DNA of 64,000 nt from Collinsella sp. An7 (GCF_002159335.1 NZ_NFHP01000003.1:186001-250000), one strand, 5' to 3'. Positions 20,339-28,914 are shown, counted from the first letter of the stretch. Made by a program: numbers and translations. Notes: generated from the letters alone by a model not told the origin.

Positions 20339-20483
20339 AAAACTTCGCGTCAAGGTAAGGATGGAATCGGGGTTTCTCACGTAGCCCGATTTTACTCAAG
20401 CTCTCTACCAGCAGTTTTGCAAGTGCCGTTGCATCGTCTGCTCAGAAGAGTGCGATTCCATCCTTACCTTGACGCGAAGTTTT
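20339..20483. repeat. 31-bp perfect inverted repeat
   Basis: Arms at 20339-20369 and 20453-20483 are perfect reverse complements over 31 bp (starting AAAACTTCGCGTCAAGGTAA), separated by 83 bp. It occupies much of the 330-bp gap between the tRNA-Asn terminator and the end of the next glycosyltransferase gene; 20190-20338 shows nothing recognisable. Perfect arms of this length imply recent spread or selection for a structure. Confidence 0.85.
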
Positions 20484-20515
20484 GATACCGACCCCCTGCT
20501 CGCACGTTAAGCGCG

Positions 20516-21820
20516 CTACGCCGTGGGCTCCTTGACGACGTCGTCGAGCGTGATGGCGACGCTGTGCGGGGTGGGTACCCAATCGACCTTACGGAAGAGC
20601 GCGACCACGTTGATGGGGATGTACGTAAGCATGAACAGCGGATAGGTAAAGAGGTTCGCAACAAAGCGCCAGCGCACGGGGCAATGGAAATGCTTTCTCT
20701 CAACGATGACCACGATGAGCCCGCCGATAAAGAACGTGAGGTAGCTCGTGGCAAGCATGGTGATGAGCGACACAAGGCAGCTGTCGAGCTCGGCTGCGGT
20801 CGCAAGGAACCCATGGCTCAGGCTTCCCACCACGAGAAACGCGAGGTTAGCCACAGTAGAGAGCATGGTAAAGATGGTCCCCGGCCCCACCGTTACAAAG
20901 AAGTCGTACGCGGCGAAGCGTCGGAAGAGCGCAAACGACTTGAACAGCCCGAGCCCGTAGGTAAAGAAGACCTGATAGAACCCCTTGGTCCAGCGCATGC
21001 GCTGCTTCCAGGAAGCCTTAAAAGTCACCGGCTGCTCGTCAAAGAACTCGGCGGGCGCGTAGGCAATCCGAATCCCGTGCATAGCGCAGAAGGTGGAGAA
21101 CTGGATGTCCTCGGTGAGCGTATGGAACCGCCACCCTTGCATACCCCGGACGATGTCGGCCGAGATAAGGTAGCCGGAACCCGAGACCGCACACGAGGTG
21201 CCGCAAAGCATGCGCGCGTTATTGAGGAAGCGCGCCTCGCGGATGAAGGACGTAGCGTAGGCCGCGCTGATCCACGAGCTGCCGAAGTTCTTGGAGTTAC
21301 GGTAGCTCGTGACGGCCTGGTATCCCTGGTCGAAGGCGTCGTTCATGATGCGGGTGTAATCGCGCGAGACGAGGTTGTCGGCATCAAAGATAAAGAAACC
21401 CTCGTGCCGTCCGGGGTACTCCTCGAGGATACGCCGAAAACCGTAGTCCATGACCCAGCTCTTGCCCTTACGCGCGAGGTCGTTGCGCTCGTAGACGATG
21501 GCACCGGCGCGCCGCGCCGCCTCGGCCGTGTTGTCGGTGCAGGCATCAGCGACCACAAAGACGTCGATAAGCTCGGAGGGATAATCCTGGTCGAGGATAG
21601 ACCTCACGAGGTTGCCGATCACGGGCTCCTCATTATGCGCCGCGATAAAGAACGCGTACCGATGGAGACGCTTGGCCGGAGGATAGCTCACCTCGCCCTT
21701 GAGGAGACCCACCACAAAGAGAATGAGCTGGTAGAAGCAGAGCACGCTCAAAAGCATCATGAGCGTGTAGTTAAAGACCGTGATGGGAGTCCAGTCGGCA
21801 AGGAAAGGGAAGAACGGCAT
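20516..21820 (-). CDS. Membrane-bound processive family 2 glycosyltransferase
   Basis: The 434-residue protein has an N-terminal membrane segment (VFNYTLMMLLSVLCFYQLILFVVGL), a cytoplasmic GT-A domain with FIAAHNEEPVIGNLV, FIFDADNLVSRDYT (metal-binding DxD), TLTEDIQFS and QRMRWTKGFYQ (the QxxRW motif), and about four more C-terminal membrane helices. EDIQ plus QxxRW marks processive synthases such as poly-N-acetylglucosamine or hyaluronan synthase. It stands alone between two large inverted repeats, with lspA-rluD upstream. The polymer made cannot be inferred. Confidence 0.87.
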   Translation of the reverse strand: MPFFPFLADWTPITVFNYTLMMLLSVLCFYQLILFVVGLLKGEVSYPPAKRLHRYAFFIAAHNEEPVIGNLVRSILDQDYPSELIDVFVVADACTDNTAEAARRAGAIVYERNDLARKGKSWVMDYGFRRILEEYPGRHEGFFIFDADNLVSRDYTRIMNDAFDQGYQAVTSYRNSKNFGSSWISAAYATSFIREARFLNNARMLCGTSCAVSGSGYLISADIVRGMQGWRFHTLTEDIQFSTFCAMHGIRIAYAPAEFFDEQPVTFKASWKQRMRWTKGFYQVFFTYGLGLFKSFALFRRFAAYDFFVTVGPGTIFTMLSTVANLAFLVVGSLSHGFLATAAELDSCLVSLITMLATSYLTFFIGGLIVVIVERKHFHCPVRWRFVANLFTYPLFMLTYIPINVVALFRKVDWVPTPHSVAITLDDVVKEPTA

Positions 21821-21898
21821 GCGCGAGAGCGCCTCCCAGAATCGCAGAGGGTAAGCTGGCAGATACGCGAGAGTGTAGCCGATGCTTCGAGCTCTCGA

Positions 21899-21968
21899 AG
21901 TGAGAATAGGGGGACGGGTGCGTTTTACTCAAAAATGAGAAAAACGCACCCGTCCCCCTATTCTCACT
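21899..21968. repeat. Long hairpin with GGGGACGGGTGCG core
   Basis: Arms at 21899-21926 and 21941-21968 are perfect over 28 bp, and the stem continues inward (CTCA/TGAG) to leave a very short loop. The right arm includes the rluD stop codon. The GGGGACGGGT core also occurs in the palindrome at 27034-27066, so this is an interspersed repeat family (REP-like). It may also stop transcription between rluD and the glycosyltransferase gene. Confidence 0.85.
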
Positions 21969-22983
21969 GGAGTCCGAGCTGAGGAACGATCTCCTCCCCC
22001 GCCGCGGTGCGACCGAGCGAGACAGGCGCAAGCTCATCGAGCACGGCAGCGAGGTCCCACGGCAGCTCATCGCGGCGCTCGATGGTCTCCCCCGTCACCG
22101 GGTGCGTAAACGCAACGCGCCACGAATGAAGGAATTGCCTGGTGAGTCCACGGTCCGCCTTCTCGGCATATTTGCCGCCCCGCCCATAGAGCGGGTCGCC
22201 CACGCACGGGTGGTTGATATGGCGCATATGCACGCGAATCTGATGCGTGCGCCCAGTATAGAGATGACATTCGAGCAGCGTATAGCCGTCGTCAAAGCGA
22301 CCTGCGTCAAAGCGCTCGAGCACGCGGAAGGTGGTGATGGCCTGCCGGGCAAAGGGGTCGTCCGAGACGGCCATCTTCTGCCGATCGCGCGTAGACCGGG
22401 CGATACCGGTGTCGATCCGGCCCTCGTCCATGGCAACGTAGCCGTGTACGAGCGTAATGTAGCGCCGGTCGAGCGTGCGCAAACGAATCAGATCCTGGAG
22501 CGCGCGCTGGGTATCGTCGTCCTTGGCCGCAAGCATGAGCCCTGAGGTGTCACGGTCGAGCCGGTGCACGATGCCCGGGCGGTCCTCTCCCTGCACAGTA
22601 CCGAGATGCTCGAGCCCGCAGTGGTAGACGAGCGCATTGGCAAGCGTGCCATCGGCATGTCCGTGGGCGGGATGGCAGACAAGTCCGCGCTGCTTGGAGA
22701 GCACGATGAGGTAGTCATCCTCATAGCGGATGTCGAGCGGGATGTTCTGTGGAATGATGACACCGGGCTCCACGGGGTCGGGCAGCTCGACCGAGACCCG
22801 GTCGCCCGCCGAGACGGCATACTTTTTAGAGAGGCAGGTCTCGCCGTTGACCGCAACCGAGCCCCCCTCAATGAGGTGGGCGCAAGCCGAGCGTGAGGGA
22901 CATGACGGTTGTGCCCCCAGAAAGGCGTCGAGTCGCGCACCCGCATCGGCCGCGGCGACAAGCATATGGAGGTCGGCGGCCAT
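21964..22983 (-). CDS. rluD: Ribosomal large subunit pseudouridine synthase, RluD family
   Basis: The 339-residue enzyme has an N-terminal S4-like RNA-binding domain (residues about 15-75, SRSACAHLIEGGSVAVNG) and a catalytic domain with the active-site aspartate in PGIVHRLDRDTSGLML (about residue 140). TGRTHQIRVHMRHINHPCVGDPLYG near the C-terminus is also diagnostic. RluD-type enzymes isomerise uridines in 23S rRNA helix 69; the exact target is inferred. ATG 22983 starts one base after the lspA stop, the conserved lspA-rluD pair. Confidence 0.94.
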   Translation of the reverse strand: MAADLHMLVAAADAGARLDAFLGAQPSCPSRSACAHLIEGGSVAVNGETCLSKKYAVSAGDRVSVELPDPVEPGVIIPQNIPLDIRYEDDYLIVLSKQRGLVCHPAHGHADGTLANALVYHCGLEHLGTVQGEDRPGIVHRLDRDTSGLMLAAKDDDTQRALQDLIRLRTLDRRYITLVHGYVAMDEGRIDTGIARSTRDRQKMAVSDDPFARQAITTFRVLERFDAGRFDDGYTLLECHLYTGRTHQIRVHMRHINHPCVGDPLYGRGGKYAEKADRGLTRQFLHSWRVAFTHPVTGETIERRDELPWDLAAVLDELAPVSLGRTAAGEEIVPQLGLQ

Positions 22984-22984
22984 G

Positions 22985-23593
22985 TTAGCGCCCTCCGTTC
23001 CCACGCGAACCCTTGTTGCGGAGCGGCTTGCCCGCCTGGTCACGCGCGGCGAGGTGCTCGGAGCGATCCTCCTCAGCGCGCCGCTTGGCATCGGCATTTG
23101 CCGGAGAGAACAGGGCAAAGCCGATAAGCGCGAGCGCCACCCCCACCGTGACGCCGATGTCCGCCACGTTGAAGACCGGAAAATCGATAAAATCCGTGGC
23201 GATGAAGTCGGTCACGAACCCAAAGGCAACGCGGTCGATGGCGTTGCCGAGGGCACCGCCTGCGAGCATGCCGAGCCCCACAACCTCAAGGCGCGAGAGC
23301 AGGGGCGCACGCCACAGATAGGCCGCGCAGCCAATCACCACAACAAGGGCAAGCAGCGAGAAGAGCGGGCCGAACCCCGCCGCGAGCCCAAAGGAGACAC
23401 CCGTGTTCTCGACATAGATAAACGAGAGCACCCCGGGAATGACCGTCACATCGGCACCACCCGCAAGCGCTGCCCGCGCCGCCACCTTGGTGAGCTGATC
23501 GGCAACAAGAAAAACCACAGCAAGTACCAAAGCGACAATAAAGCGCCACCTCTGAGGCGGTCGATACGTCAGCTCATCACGCTCCACGAGCAT
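22985..23593 (-). CDS. lspA: Lipoprotein signal peptidase
   Basis: This membrane aspartyl protease cleaves the signal peptide of prolipoproteins. Four membrane segments are visible (FIVALVLAVVFLVADQLTK; LFSLLALVVVIGCAAYLW; later helices), with the LspA motifs DQLTK, ENTGVSFG, GNAIDRV (first catalytic Asp) and FPVFNVADIGV (second Asp). ATG 23593 gives 202 residues but GGGAG abuts it; GTG 23587 two codons later has better spacing. The tail after the last helix is basic (KRRAEEDRSEHLAARDQ...). It is coupled to rluD. Confidence 0.93.
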   Translation of the reverse strand: MLVERDELTYRPPQRWRFIVALVLAVVFLVADQLTKVAARAALAGGADVTVIPGVLSFIYVENTGVSFGLAAGFGPLFSLLALVVVIGCAAYLWRAPLLSRLEVVGLGMLAGGALGNAIDRVAFGFVTDFIATDFIDFPVFNVADIGVTVGVALALIGFALFSPANADAKRRAEEDRSEHLAARDQAGKPLRNKGSRGNGGR

Positions 23594-23781
23594 CTCCCTT
23601 CTTAGTCCGAGCGGTATAGGACATTGATCAAATAAGAATGCGGTAGGTTCAAAACATGCGCAAACCCTTTGAAAGGGCAATGGCAAAGCAAAACAAAATG
23701 CCGTTGCATTGAAACCCCGTAGGTCCAAGGCCAACAGCGAGGCGAACCGTGGTGCGGCAGATCGGCCCGAGGGAGGAGGGA

Positions 23782-23985
23782 ATAGGTCTTCGTGCCATGC
23801 CCGACGAGTGAGGGTCGAGGTGCCGTGCCACAGTGCGCCGCAGTGTCGGGTGCATCACGTCAACCTAGCAGGTCGGCGAGCGCCACTGAGGTGTGTCAGG
23901 TTACCGCGAAAGGCAAGGGCATAGGCCTTCGTGCCATGCCCGCCGCCTTGAACGGTAAGATGACGCGCCTCAGCGGCGCGCAGCA
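23782..23985. repeat. Two diverged direct repeats between ileS and lspA
   Basis: A 22-bp unit (ATAGGYCTTCGTGCCATGCCCG) occurs at 23782-23803 and 23921-23942, 139 bp apart, and similarity continues for about 40 bp downstream (GCCACAG..GCCGCAG versus GCCTCAG..GCGCAG). The 400-bp gap 23594-23993 has no convincing gene. Whether the repeats are mobile remnants or a structured RNA is unknown. Confidence 0.55.
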
Positions 23986-23993
23986 GCCCGTCG

Positions 23994-26816
23994 CTAGCTC
24001 AAAGCCTCAAAGCAACGGGAGCAGATATGCTCATACTCCCCATGCTCACCCGTGCTCTCGCGATAGTTCCAGCATCGGTCGCAGCGCTCGCCATGCGCAG
24101 GCTCCACCGCAACGGCAAGCTCGTCGCCCTCGACAAGCTCCACCTCAGAGACGATGTAGAACTCAGCAAGGTCGGGAGCATCGGGATCGGTAAGCAAGCC
24201 ATAGAGCTCAGCCGGCACCGTCGCGCGCACGCGGACCTCCTGGCTCTTGGTAAAGGTCCCCGCCTCACGCGCCTCCTCGAGCGCCTTGGTCACCGACGCG
24301 CGAAGCTCAAGCGCCGCATCAAGCACGGGTGCGAGCGCGTTGGCCTCGTCGAGCGAGATGGGCGCCTGGTACCAATCGAGGAGCGCCGCGTAGGTCTGAC
24401 CATCGCGGATGCCCTCGGGCGTGTAGGCCATAACCTCATCGGTGGTAAAAGCGAGGATGGGCTGCAGATCGCGCAGGAGCATCGAGAGCAGCTCGGCAAG
24501 AACCGTCTGGGCGCTCCGGCGGGCGGGCGAACCCTCCTTCTCGCAGTAGAGGCGGTCCTTCAGGGCGTCGAGGTACACGTTGGAGAGCTCGGTTACCACA
24601 AAGTCGTAGAGCGCACGGTAGGCGCGGTTGAACTCATAGGCCGCATAGGCATCGTCGACCTCTGCCTGAACCTGCGTAAGGCGCGCAACCATGAGCTTGT
24701 CGAGCGGAGTGAGCTCAGAGAAGGGCACGCGATCGCGTGCGGTGTCAAACTGATCCTCGAGCTCACCCAGCAAGAAGCGGAGCGTGTTTCGGAAGCGACG
24801 GTAGGCGTCGGAGGTGCGGGCGAGAATCTCGTGGTCGATGGCGACGTCGGAGGACGTATCGACCGAGGCCACCCACAGGCGGATGATGTCGGCACCCATC
24901 TCGTCGCAGACCTTGTTGGGGTCGATGACGTTGCCGAGCGACTTGGACATCTTGCGACCCTGACCGTCAAGCGTAAAGCCCTGGCTCACGACCGCCTTGT
25001 ACGGCGCGATGCCGTTGGCACCCACGCTCGTGAGCAGCGAGCTCTGGAACCAGCCGCGATGTTGGTCGGAACCCTCGAGGTAGACGTCGGTGGGATAGCT
25101 GAGCTCGGGGCGCTTCTCGCAGACGGCCTTCCAGGAGACGCCGGAGTCCCACCACACATCGAGGATGTCGCGGTCGGCCTTGAGATGGTGCCCACCGCAG
25201 GAGGGGCACACGCAAGCGTCGCCGAGATACTCCTCGGGAGAGTCGGTAAACCAGGCGTCGGAGCCCTTCTCCTTAAAGAGCGCGATGACGGCGTCGAGCG
25301 TGGCGTCGTTCATGACCTTCTCGCCGCAGTCCGCGCAGGTGTAGCTCGGGATGGGCACACCCCAGTTGCGCTGACGCGAGATGCACCAGTCGGGGCGACC
25401 CTCTACCATGGCGCCGATGCGGTTAGCGGCGCGCTCGGGGTACCAGCGCACATGGTTGCGCACCTGGTCGAGCGCCTGCTCGCGAAGGCTCGTCTCGTCC
25501 ATGGAGACGAACCACTGGTCCGTCGCACGGAAGATCGTGGGGTTCTTGCAGCGCCAGCAATGCGGATAGGAGTGGCGGATCTTCTTCTCGGCCAGAAGCG
25601 TACCGCGCTCCTGGAGCCAAGCGATGATCTTGGGATTGGCCTCGTCGGTGTCGAGCCCCGAGAAGGGACCGCCCGTGCCGTAGGTATCGCCTACATAGAA
25701 GCGGCCATCGTCGTCAACGGGCATGATGATCGGCAGGTCGCAGCGCATGCCGGTGTAATAGTCGTCCACGCCGTGGCCGGGAGCGGTATGGACGCAGCCC
25801 GTGCCGTCCTCAAGGGTGACGTAATCGGCCGTGACGACCTTGCCCGTAACGCCCTCAAAGATGGGCTGGTGGTAGGTGATGCCCACGAGGTCCTCGCCGC
25901 GCACGCACCAGGGCTCGGTCGCGCCGGCGGGCACAAAGAGCTTCGCGTCCTCGAGCTTGGCCACCTCGTGGAAGACCTTCTCCCAGAGCGCCTTGGCCAT
26001 GATGCCCAGGCGACCCTCGGCCTCAACCGCCACATAGTCCGCCTCGGGCGAGAGCGCCACGCCGGAGTTTGCCGGGAGGGTCCAGGGGGTGGTGGTCCAG
26101 ATCACCACGTCGACGGGCATGCCGGTAGAAGCGAGCGCCTCGGGTACGTCGATAAGCTCAAAGCGCACAAAGACCGAGGGGCTGACCTCGTCGGCGTACT
26201 CGATCTCGGCCTCGGCGAGCGCGGTGTGACAGTGCTTGCACCAGTGGACCGGCTTGCGGCCGCGGTAGATCATGCCCTTATCGAACATCGCCTTAAAGAC
26301 CTCGATGTCGGCGGCGTCGTGCTCGTGGTAGAGGGTGAGGTAGGGATGCTCCCAGTCGCCCAGCACGCCGAGCCGGCGGAATCCTGCCTTCTGAAGCTCG
26401 ATGTTCTCGACCGCAAACTCGTGGCACATCTCGCGGATCTTGGCCGTGGGCGTGGCGTTGAACTTGGCGGTGCCGAGGGCCTCCTCCACCTTATGCTCGA
26501 TGGGCTGGCCGTGGCAGTCCCAACCCGGGACGTAGGCGACCTCCTTGCCCTGCATCATCTGGTAGCGGTTGATCATGTCCTTGGCGATCTTGTTCATAGC
26601 GTGGCCAATGTGGATCGGGCCGTTGGCATACGGGGGGCCGTCGTGCAGGACAAAGCGCTCGTGTCCCTCGTTCTTCTTGCGAACCTGCTCGTAGAGGTGG
26701 TTCTCGTTCCAGTCTGCCAGTCGCTTGGGCTCCGCCTTGGCAAGCCCCGCACGCATAGGGAAACCCGTCTTGGGCAGATGCATGCTGTCCTGGTACTTGT
26801 TCTTCTCCTTCGCCAT
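23994..26816 (-). CDS. ileS: Isoleucyl-tRNA synthetase
   Basis: The 940-residue class I synthetase has the HIGH motif as PIHIGHAMNK (about residues 67-76), the CP1 editing domain in between, and the KMSKS motif GRKMSKSLGN at about 605-614. The C-terminal zinc finger is present (CDRCWNYRE ... CSRCFEAL), which places it in the bacterial IleS1 type, sensitive to mupirocin. It attaches isoleucine to tRNA-Ile and edits valine. ATG 26816 has AAGGAGGGG upstream. Expression is controlled by the T-box leader directly upstream. Confidence 0.98.
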   Translation of the reverse strand: MAKEKNKYQDSMHLPKTGFPMRAGLAKAEPKRLADWNENHLYEQVRKKNEGHERFVLHDGPPYANGPIHIGHAMNKIAKDMINRYQMMQGKEVAYVPGWDCHGQPIEHKVEEALGTAKFNATPTAKIREMCHEFAVENIELQKAGFRRLGVLGDWEHPYLTLYHEHDAADIEVFKAMFDKGMIYRGRKPVHWCKHCHTALAEAEIEYADEVSPSVFVRFELIDVPEALASTGMPVDVVIWTTTPWTLPANSGVALSPEADYVAVEAEGRLGIMAKALWEKVFHEVAKLEDAKLFVPAGATEPWCVRGEDLVGITYHQPIFEGVTGKVVTADYVTLEDGTGCVHTAPGHGVDDYYTGMRCDLPIIMPVDDDGRFYVGDTYGTGGPFSGLDTDEANPKIIAWLQERGTLLAEKKIRHSYPHCWRCKNPTIFRATDQWFVSMDETSLREQALDQVRNHVRWYPERAANRIGAMVEGRPDWCISRQRNWGVPIPSYTCADCGEKVMNDATLDAVIALFKEKGSDAWFTDSPEEYLGDACVCPSCGGHHLKADRDILDVWWDSGVSWKAVCEKRPELSYPTDVYLEGSDQHRGWFQSSLLTSVGANGIAPYKAVVSQGFTLDGQGRKMSKSLGNVIDPNKVCDEMGADIIRLWVASVDTSSDVAIDHEILARTSDAYRRFRNTLRFLLGELEDQFDTARDRVPFSELTPLDKLMVARLTQVQAEVDDAYAAYEFNRAYRALYDFVVTELSNVYLDALKDRLYCEKEGSPARRSAQTVLAELLSMLLRDLQPILAFTTDEVMAYTPEGIRDGQTYAALLDWYQAPISLDEANALAPVLDAALELRASVTKALEEAREAGTFTKSQEVRVRATVPAELYGLLTDPDAPDLAEFYIVSEVELVEGDELAVAVEPAHGERCDRCWNYRESTGEHGEYEHICSRCFEALS

Positions 26817-26873
26817 GACCCCTCCTTCTCGGCCGGGGCGCGTGGCGCCGCACCCCGTGTCGGGGCGCCCATG

Positions 26874-27212
26874 AAAAAAGCGCCCGTCCCTGCAAGCTGG
26901 GACGAAGCGCTTAACGCAGCCGCCGAAGCGTCCGACGGCACAAGCTCTCCGCTATACCACCCAGCTTAGGCGCTTGCGCGCCCGTTACTCGGCTGGCCTG
27001 TCACGGTGACCATTCCGGCGACGCCTACTCAGATGGGTCATTTGGGGACGGGTCCAATCTGACCCAGTATCCCAGCCATCCGTTCGGGCCGCGGCTCCGG
27101 GGTGATTTTCGCTCGGTCGCGCACGCGGGCTTTACAGCTACCGCCCGCTCTCTTGGGGTGCGCGGAGGCCGACTACTCCTCCCCTTCACAGCCATTGCAC
27201 GGCATTGTAGCA
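26874..27212 (-). ncRNA. T-box riboswitch leader of ileS
   Basis: The leader has the parts of a tRNA-sensing T-box in order. An extended -10 promoter (TGCTACAAT, minus strand, at 27204-27212) is followed by the AGTA motif, an AGAGAG stem I motif, a specifier loop containing ATC (27104-27106, isoleucine), the T-box sequence GGGTGGTATAGCGG (26949-26966 region) and a terminator with stem 26880-26910 plus TTTTTT (26874-26879). The TGGT bulge would pair with the ACCA end of uncharged tRNA-Ile. The usual ACCGCGG reads TATAGCGG here. Uncharged tRNA-Ile would favour the antiterminator and ileS expression. The flank 27213-27319 holds nothing evident. Confidence 0.85.
27034..27066. repeat. Short palindrome with GGGGACGGGT core inside the T-box leader
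   Basis: TGGGTCA (27034-27040) pairs with TGACCCA (27060-27066) around TTTGGGGACGGGTCCAATC. The GGGGACGGGT core is shared with the long hairpin at 21899-21968. It lies between stem I and the antiterminator of the ileS leader. Confidence 0.6.
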
Positions 27213-27319
27213 CGCCGACGGGCGCATAGCCGCTTTGTTGCAATTTGCCTACAAGGACCTGTCAATCGCGAGACACCCAAACGCGCGTGCCCGCATCGTT
27301 TGCGCTCATGTATCGGCAC

Positions 27320-27799
27320 TCAGGCGATACGGTCGACGCCCTCGCACTCGTCCTCGGACCCAAGATCGGCTAGCTGCAGCTTGTCAGCGGCCACCACGGG
27401 AATCCCCCGCTTGCGGAGCAGCTGGACAAAGACGCCGTCGCCGGGGACAAGCTTGCCCGTAAAGGTACCGTCATAAACGGTGCCGACGCCGCACGAGGGG
27501 CTGCGTGGCTGAAGGACGGCCAGGTCGACACCCCCGGCCTCCTCGATGCGCCTGAACTCCGCCTTCGCGCCGGCGCGAAACGCCGCGTCGACGCTCTCGC
27601 CAAACTCGTTGACGACCTCGCCCGCGCGAATCTCCGCACGCGGGCGCGGGATATGAAGGCCCCCGGCAACCTCAGGACAGACGGGTATGACCTCATGGCC
27701 CCACACCCGGAGTGCCTCGATAAGCTCATGGTTGCGGTTACTACCGCCGTTGTATTTGCACAGCTCGCCCAGCAGGCAGGCGCTCACCGCAATCCGCAT
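27320..27799 (-). CDS. DUF523 family protein
   Basis: The 159-residue protein starts MRIAVSACLLGELCKYNGGSN and carries the DUF523 hallmarks: SACLLG with a conserved Cys, VCPEVAGGLHIPRPRAEI, VLQPRSPSCGVGTVYDGTF with a second conserved Cys, and a C-terminal small domain. Members of this family (COG1683, YbbK-like) are widespread, cytoplasmic and of unknown biochemical role; conserved cysteines suggest metal or sulfur chemistry. ATG 27799 has AGGAGG at good spacing. It lies 11 bp behind a zinc-ribbon membrane protein gene. Confidence 0.88.
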   Translation of the reverse strand: MRIAVSACLLGELCKYNGGSNRNHELIEALRVWGHEVIPVCPEVAGGLHIPRPRAEIRAGEVVNEFGESVDAAFRAGAKAEFRRIEEAGGVDLAVLQPRSPSCGVGTVYDGTFTGKLVPGDGVFVQLLRKRGIPVVAADKLQLADLGSEDECEGVDRIA

Positions 27800-27810
27800 C
27801 GAGCGACCTC

Positions 27811-28914
27811 CTACCGTTCCCTCGGGCGCCATGAGTTGTAGTTCTCCTCAAAAAGCGTCAGGTTCTCATTGCGGCCCGAAGCATCAAGCGCCTCGCGCAG
27901 CGGCTTTGAGATCTCGCTTTGGTATTGGGAGAGGCGCTCACCGTCGGGGTAGGACAGCGAGATGTCCCACGACTGGCAGAGCACGTCAACGCGGTTGTAC
28001 ATCCACGTGGCAAGCTGCTTGAGATGCTCGAGGTCCTCGGCGTAGGGCGAATCCTGCTCGAGCCGTACGGCATCGAGCTCATCGCGCAAAGCCTGCACCT
28101 GGTCGCGCAGGGCATAGGCGCTTGAGGAGGCCTCACGGCGGCGCTCCAAATTCGAGAGTAGAAAGCCGCCGTTATAATCGTCGATCACATCGGAAAGCGG
28201 GTCTTGGAAGTCACCGATCTGGTTGTAGAGCTCGAGCAGACGGTCGTAGGCCGCCTCACCCGAGAGGACGGTGTCGTCGGTAAGCTCGACGGTCTCCTCA
28301 GTGGCATCCGCCCCGTCCGTCGCGGCGTCGCCCGTATCGGGTGTCATGCCCTCGCGCGAGGGGAACATCTCGGCAGCTTGGCGCTGCACCTCGGCATAGA
28401 ACCGCGGCATAACACCAAGCGGGTCGGCCACGACCATGTACGCGCATCCGCCGACAAGCGCCAGCGTAACGAGCGCCGCGGCGACCTTGCCGTACGGTCG
28501 CTTGCGGCGATGATAGGGGTCCTCGTCGGTGTGGCGCTTACTGCCGGCAGACTCCTCAACGGGAATCTTGAGGACGTTGGTTTTCTCGGGATCGAGACTT
28601 ACGTCGAGCACCTCGGCCGCCGACGGCTTGGAGGAGCGGTTCTTGAGCACCTCATCGGTGAGCTTGGGGAAGCTTGCCGTCTTGCCCGCAGCGAGGTCTG
28701 ACGCCGAGGCTTCGGCAGAGAGGATCCCCGGGGCGGGACGCCCACACTTGGGGCATGTGCGGGCCTTGGGCGAGAGGCGGGCTCCGCACCCCTCGCAGAA
28801 GATAAACTCATGCGCGGGGTGCGACGTGGGGGTTCCGAGGTAGGCGCTGCAGTGCGGGCAGACGGTCGCGTCGGCAGGGACGTTGGTATGGCAATGCGGG
28901 CAGAGCAAGGGCAC
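27811..28914 (-). CDS. Zinc-ribbon single-pass membrane protein, unknown function
   Basis: The 367-residue protein has two tandem zinc ribbons at its N-terminus (CPHCHTNVP ... CPHC at about residues 5-22; CEGCGARL ... CPKCG at about 39-57), a 90-residue polar linker, one membrane segment (VAAALVTLALVGGCAYMVV, about 142-160) and a C-terminal extracytoplasmic domain of about 200 residues that is acidic and helical (AYDRLLELYNQIGDFQDPLSD; ALRDQVQALRDELDAVRLEQ). This topology resembles zinc_ribbon_2 membrane proteins that sense or organise the envelope. The outer domain is not one I recognise. Confidence 0.8.
   Translation of the reverse strand: MPLLCPHCHTNVPADATVCPHCSAYLGTPTSHPAHEFIFCEGCGARLSPKARTCPKCGRPAPGILSAEASASDLAAGKTASFPKLTDEVLKNRSSKPSAAEVLDVSLDPEKTNVLKIPVEESAGSKRHTDEDPYHRRKRPYGKVAAALVTLALVGGCAYMVVADPLGVMPRFYAEVQRQAAEMFPSREGMTPDTGDAATDGADATEETVELTDDTVLSGEAAYDRLLELYNQIGDFQDPLSDVIDDYNGGFLLSNLERRREASSSAYALRDQVQALRDELDAVRLEQDSPYAEDLEHLKQLATWMYNRVDVLCQSWDISLSYPDGERLSQYQSEISKPLREALDASGRNENLTLFEENYNSWRPRER

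Noticed and set aside
24027-26969. A 980-codon open frame on the plus strand opposite ileS
   Set aside because: High GC at third codon positions opens long antisense frames opposite real genes. ileS is beyond doubt on the other strand and the antisense product has no recognisable motif.
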